Of a stretch of 59,414 bases of DNA, positions 59,038 to 59,414 are shown piece after piece. Source of the stretch: Stentor roeselii (taxonomy: Eukaryota > Ciliophora > Heterotrichea > Heterotrichida > Stentoridae). The stretch spans positions 1 to 59,414 of the forward strand of contig RSEH01000279.1 of NCBI GenBank assembly GCA_006503475.1, given 5' to 3'. Under the pieces are notes generated by a model that was not told the origin of the DNA, did not search any database, and was given only the letters and a program-made list of their open reading frames with translations. The position numbers and the translations under genes were made by a program. The first letter of the stretch is position 1. Each line of letters opens with the position of its first letter.

Positions 59038-59181
59038 TGAATCATAATTTTTTCAAATAGTACTGAAGATCCAATTAGTATAATACATAATAAGACCGAT
59101 TAAATGATTGAATCATAATTTTTTCAAATAGTACTGAAGATCCAATTAGTATAATACATAATAAGACCGATTAAATGATTG
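59038..59181. repeat. 71-bp direct tandem duplication
   Basis: Two identical 71-bp copies, 59038-59108 and 59109-59179, with identity running a few bases further. Non-coding, AT-rich. Identity implies a recent duplication or an assembly repeat artefact. Confidence 0.9.
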
Positions 59182-59414
59182 AAATTAAATACTTGAAAGA
59201 TCTGATAAATAATCAATTTAGGTTTCCTATTTTTCAAATTACTTTTATAGAATATTGCTTATCTATCCATGCATGCATTCATATGAAACTTGTATGTAAA
59301 GGAATTCCTAGATATAAGCACTCAATATCAAAAATGATAAACGATTAAATAAAACTCTATCAGTTAAAACTAGTAAAAAGAAAAAAGATTATCAAACATC
59401 TATAATTAACATCT

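Larger units (their letters stand above)
57862..59414. other. AT-rich end region, no complete gene
   Basis: 1,553 bp, strongly AT-rich to the right edge. It contains upstream DNA of the COQ1 gene, a coding-like 60-codon stretch on the minus strand (58114-58293) and a 71-bp tandem duplication. No telomere repeat, tRNA or snRNA was recognised. Confidence 0.55.

Noticed and set aside
59038-59181. Telomere-associated repeat
   Set aside because: Only two copies of a 71-bp unit and no short telomere-type repeat up to the edge.
1-59414. A reassigned genetic code (TAA/TAG as Gln or TGA as Trp)
   Set aside because: Large conserved frames end at TAA, TAG and TGA where the families end, Trp is coded by TGG throughout, and the internal stops are explained by introns.

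Overview
This is nuclear DNA of a ciliate, most likely Stentor coeruleus or a very close relative. The main evidence is the introns. Seven 15-nt introns and one apparent 14-nt intron can be placed by frame restoration, and all seven 15-nt introns have an A at position 10. Genes end in TAA, TAG and TGA, so the code looks standard; this argues against Blepharisma and against ciliates that read TAA/TAG as Gln. Intergenic DNA is short and very AT-rich, several gene pairs abut within 0-14 bp, and many products are ciliate-style Cys-rich surface proteins, coiled-coil proteins and ciliary proteins. Twenty-three protein genes are called, the first cut by the left edge. No rRNA, tRNA, CRISPR or transposon was recognised.

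Left part (1-14.4 kb): a >3,400-residue multi-pass surface protein with dozens of furin-like Cys repeats and three Notch/LNR-like modules; a small lysine-rich ORF with coding-like debris beside it; a B-box/LOTUS-domain protein; a SHIPPO (sperm-tail PG-rich) axonemal-type protein; a small coiled-coil protein; and a secreted ML-domain protein.

Middle (14.6-31.8 kb): a dense housekeeping and signalling block. It holds a four-CNB cGMP-dependent protein kinase of alveolate type with a potential myristoylation start, a coiled-coil protein, a UVRAG/Vps38-like PI3K-complex subunit, a TBC protein lacking both catalytic fingers, an SCP-type phosphatase, a TPR protein, a Pro-rich repeat protein with a Cys8 zinc-binding end, a ciliate FxPK-repeat protein, PEX11, and a membrane-anchored RBR ubiquitin ligase. 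The TBC, TPR, FxPK and PEX11 genes, together with the SHIPPO gene in the left part, only become complete after removal of a 15-nt intron.

Right part (32.3-57.9 kb): four kelch-propeller, Cys-rich, multi-pass membrane proteins of one family (one with two tiny introns, then three tandem intron-less paralogues), a LamG-like/Cys-rich seven-pass protein, a vWA-E2-U-box fusion that joins ubiquitin-conjugating and ubiquitin-ligase modules in one chain, and a mitochondrial-type long-chain polyprenyl diphosphate synthase (COQ1). A motif close to ATGTCTAYAA lies just upstream of several minus-strand genes here, including all three tandem kelch genes. The last 1.5 kb is AT-rich and mostly empty, with a 71-bp tandem duplication and one coding-like 60-codon stretch.

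As a whole the window suggests a surface/sensory protein neighbourhood (six large Cys-rich membrane proteins in 59 kb) interleaved with membrane-trafficking, ubiquitin and cGMP signalling genes. Functional links between them are inference.
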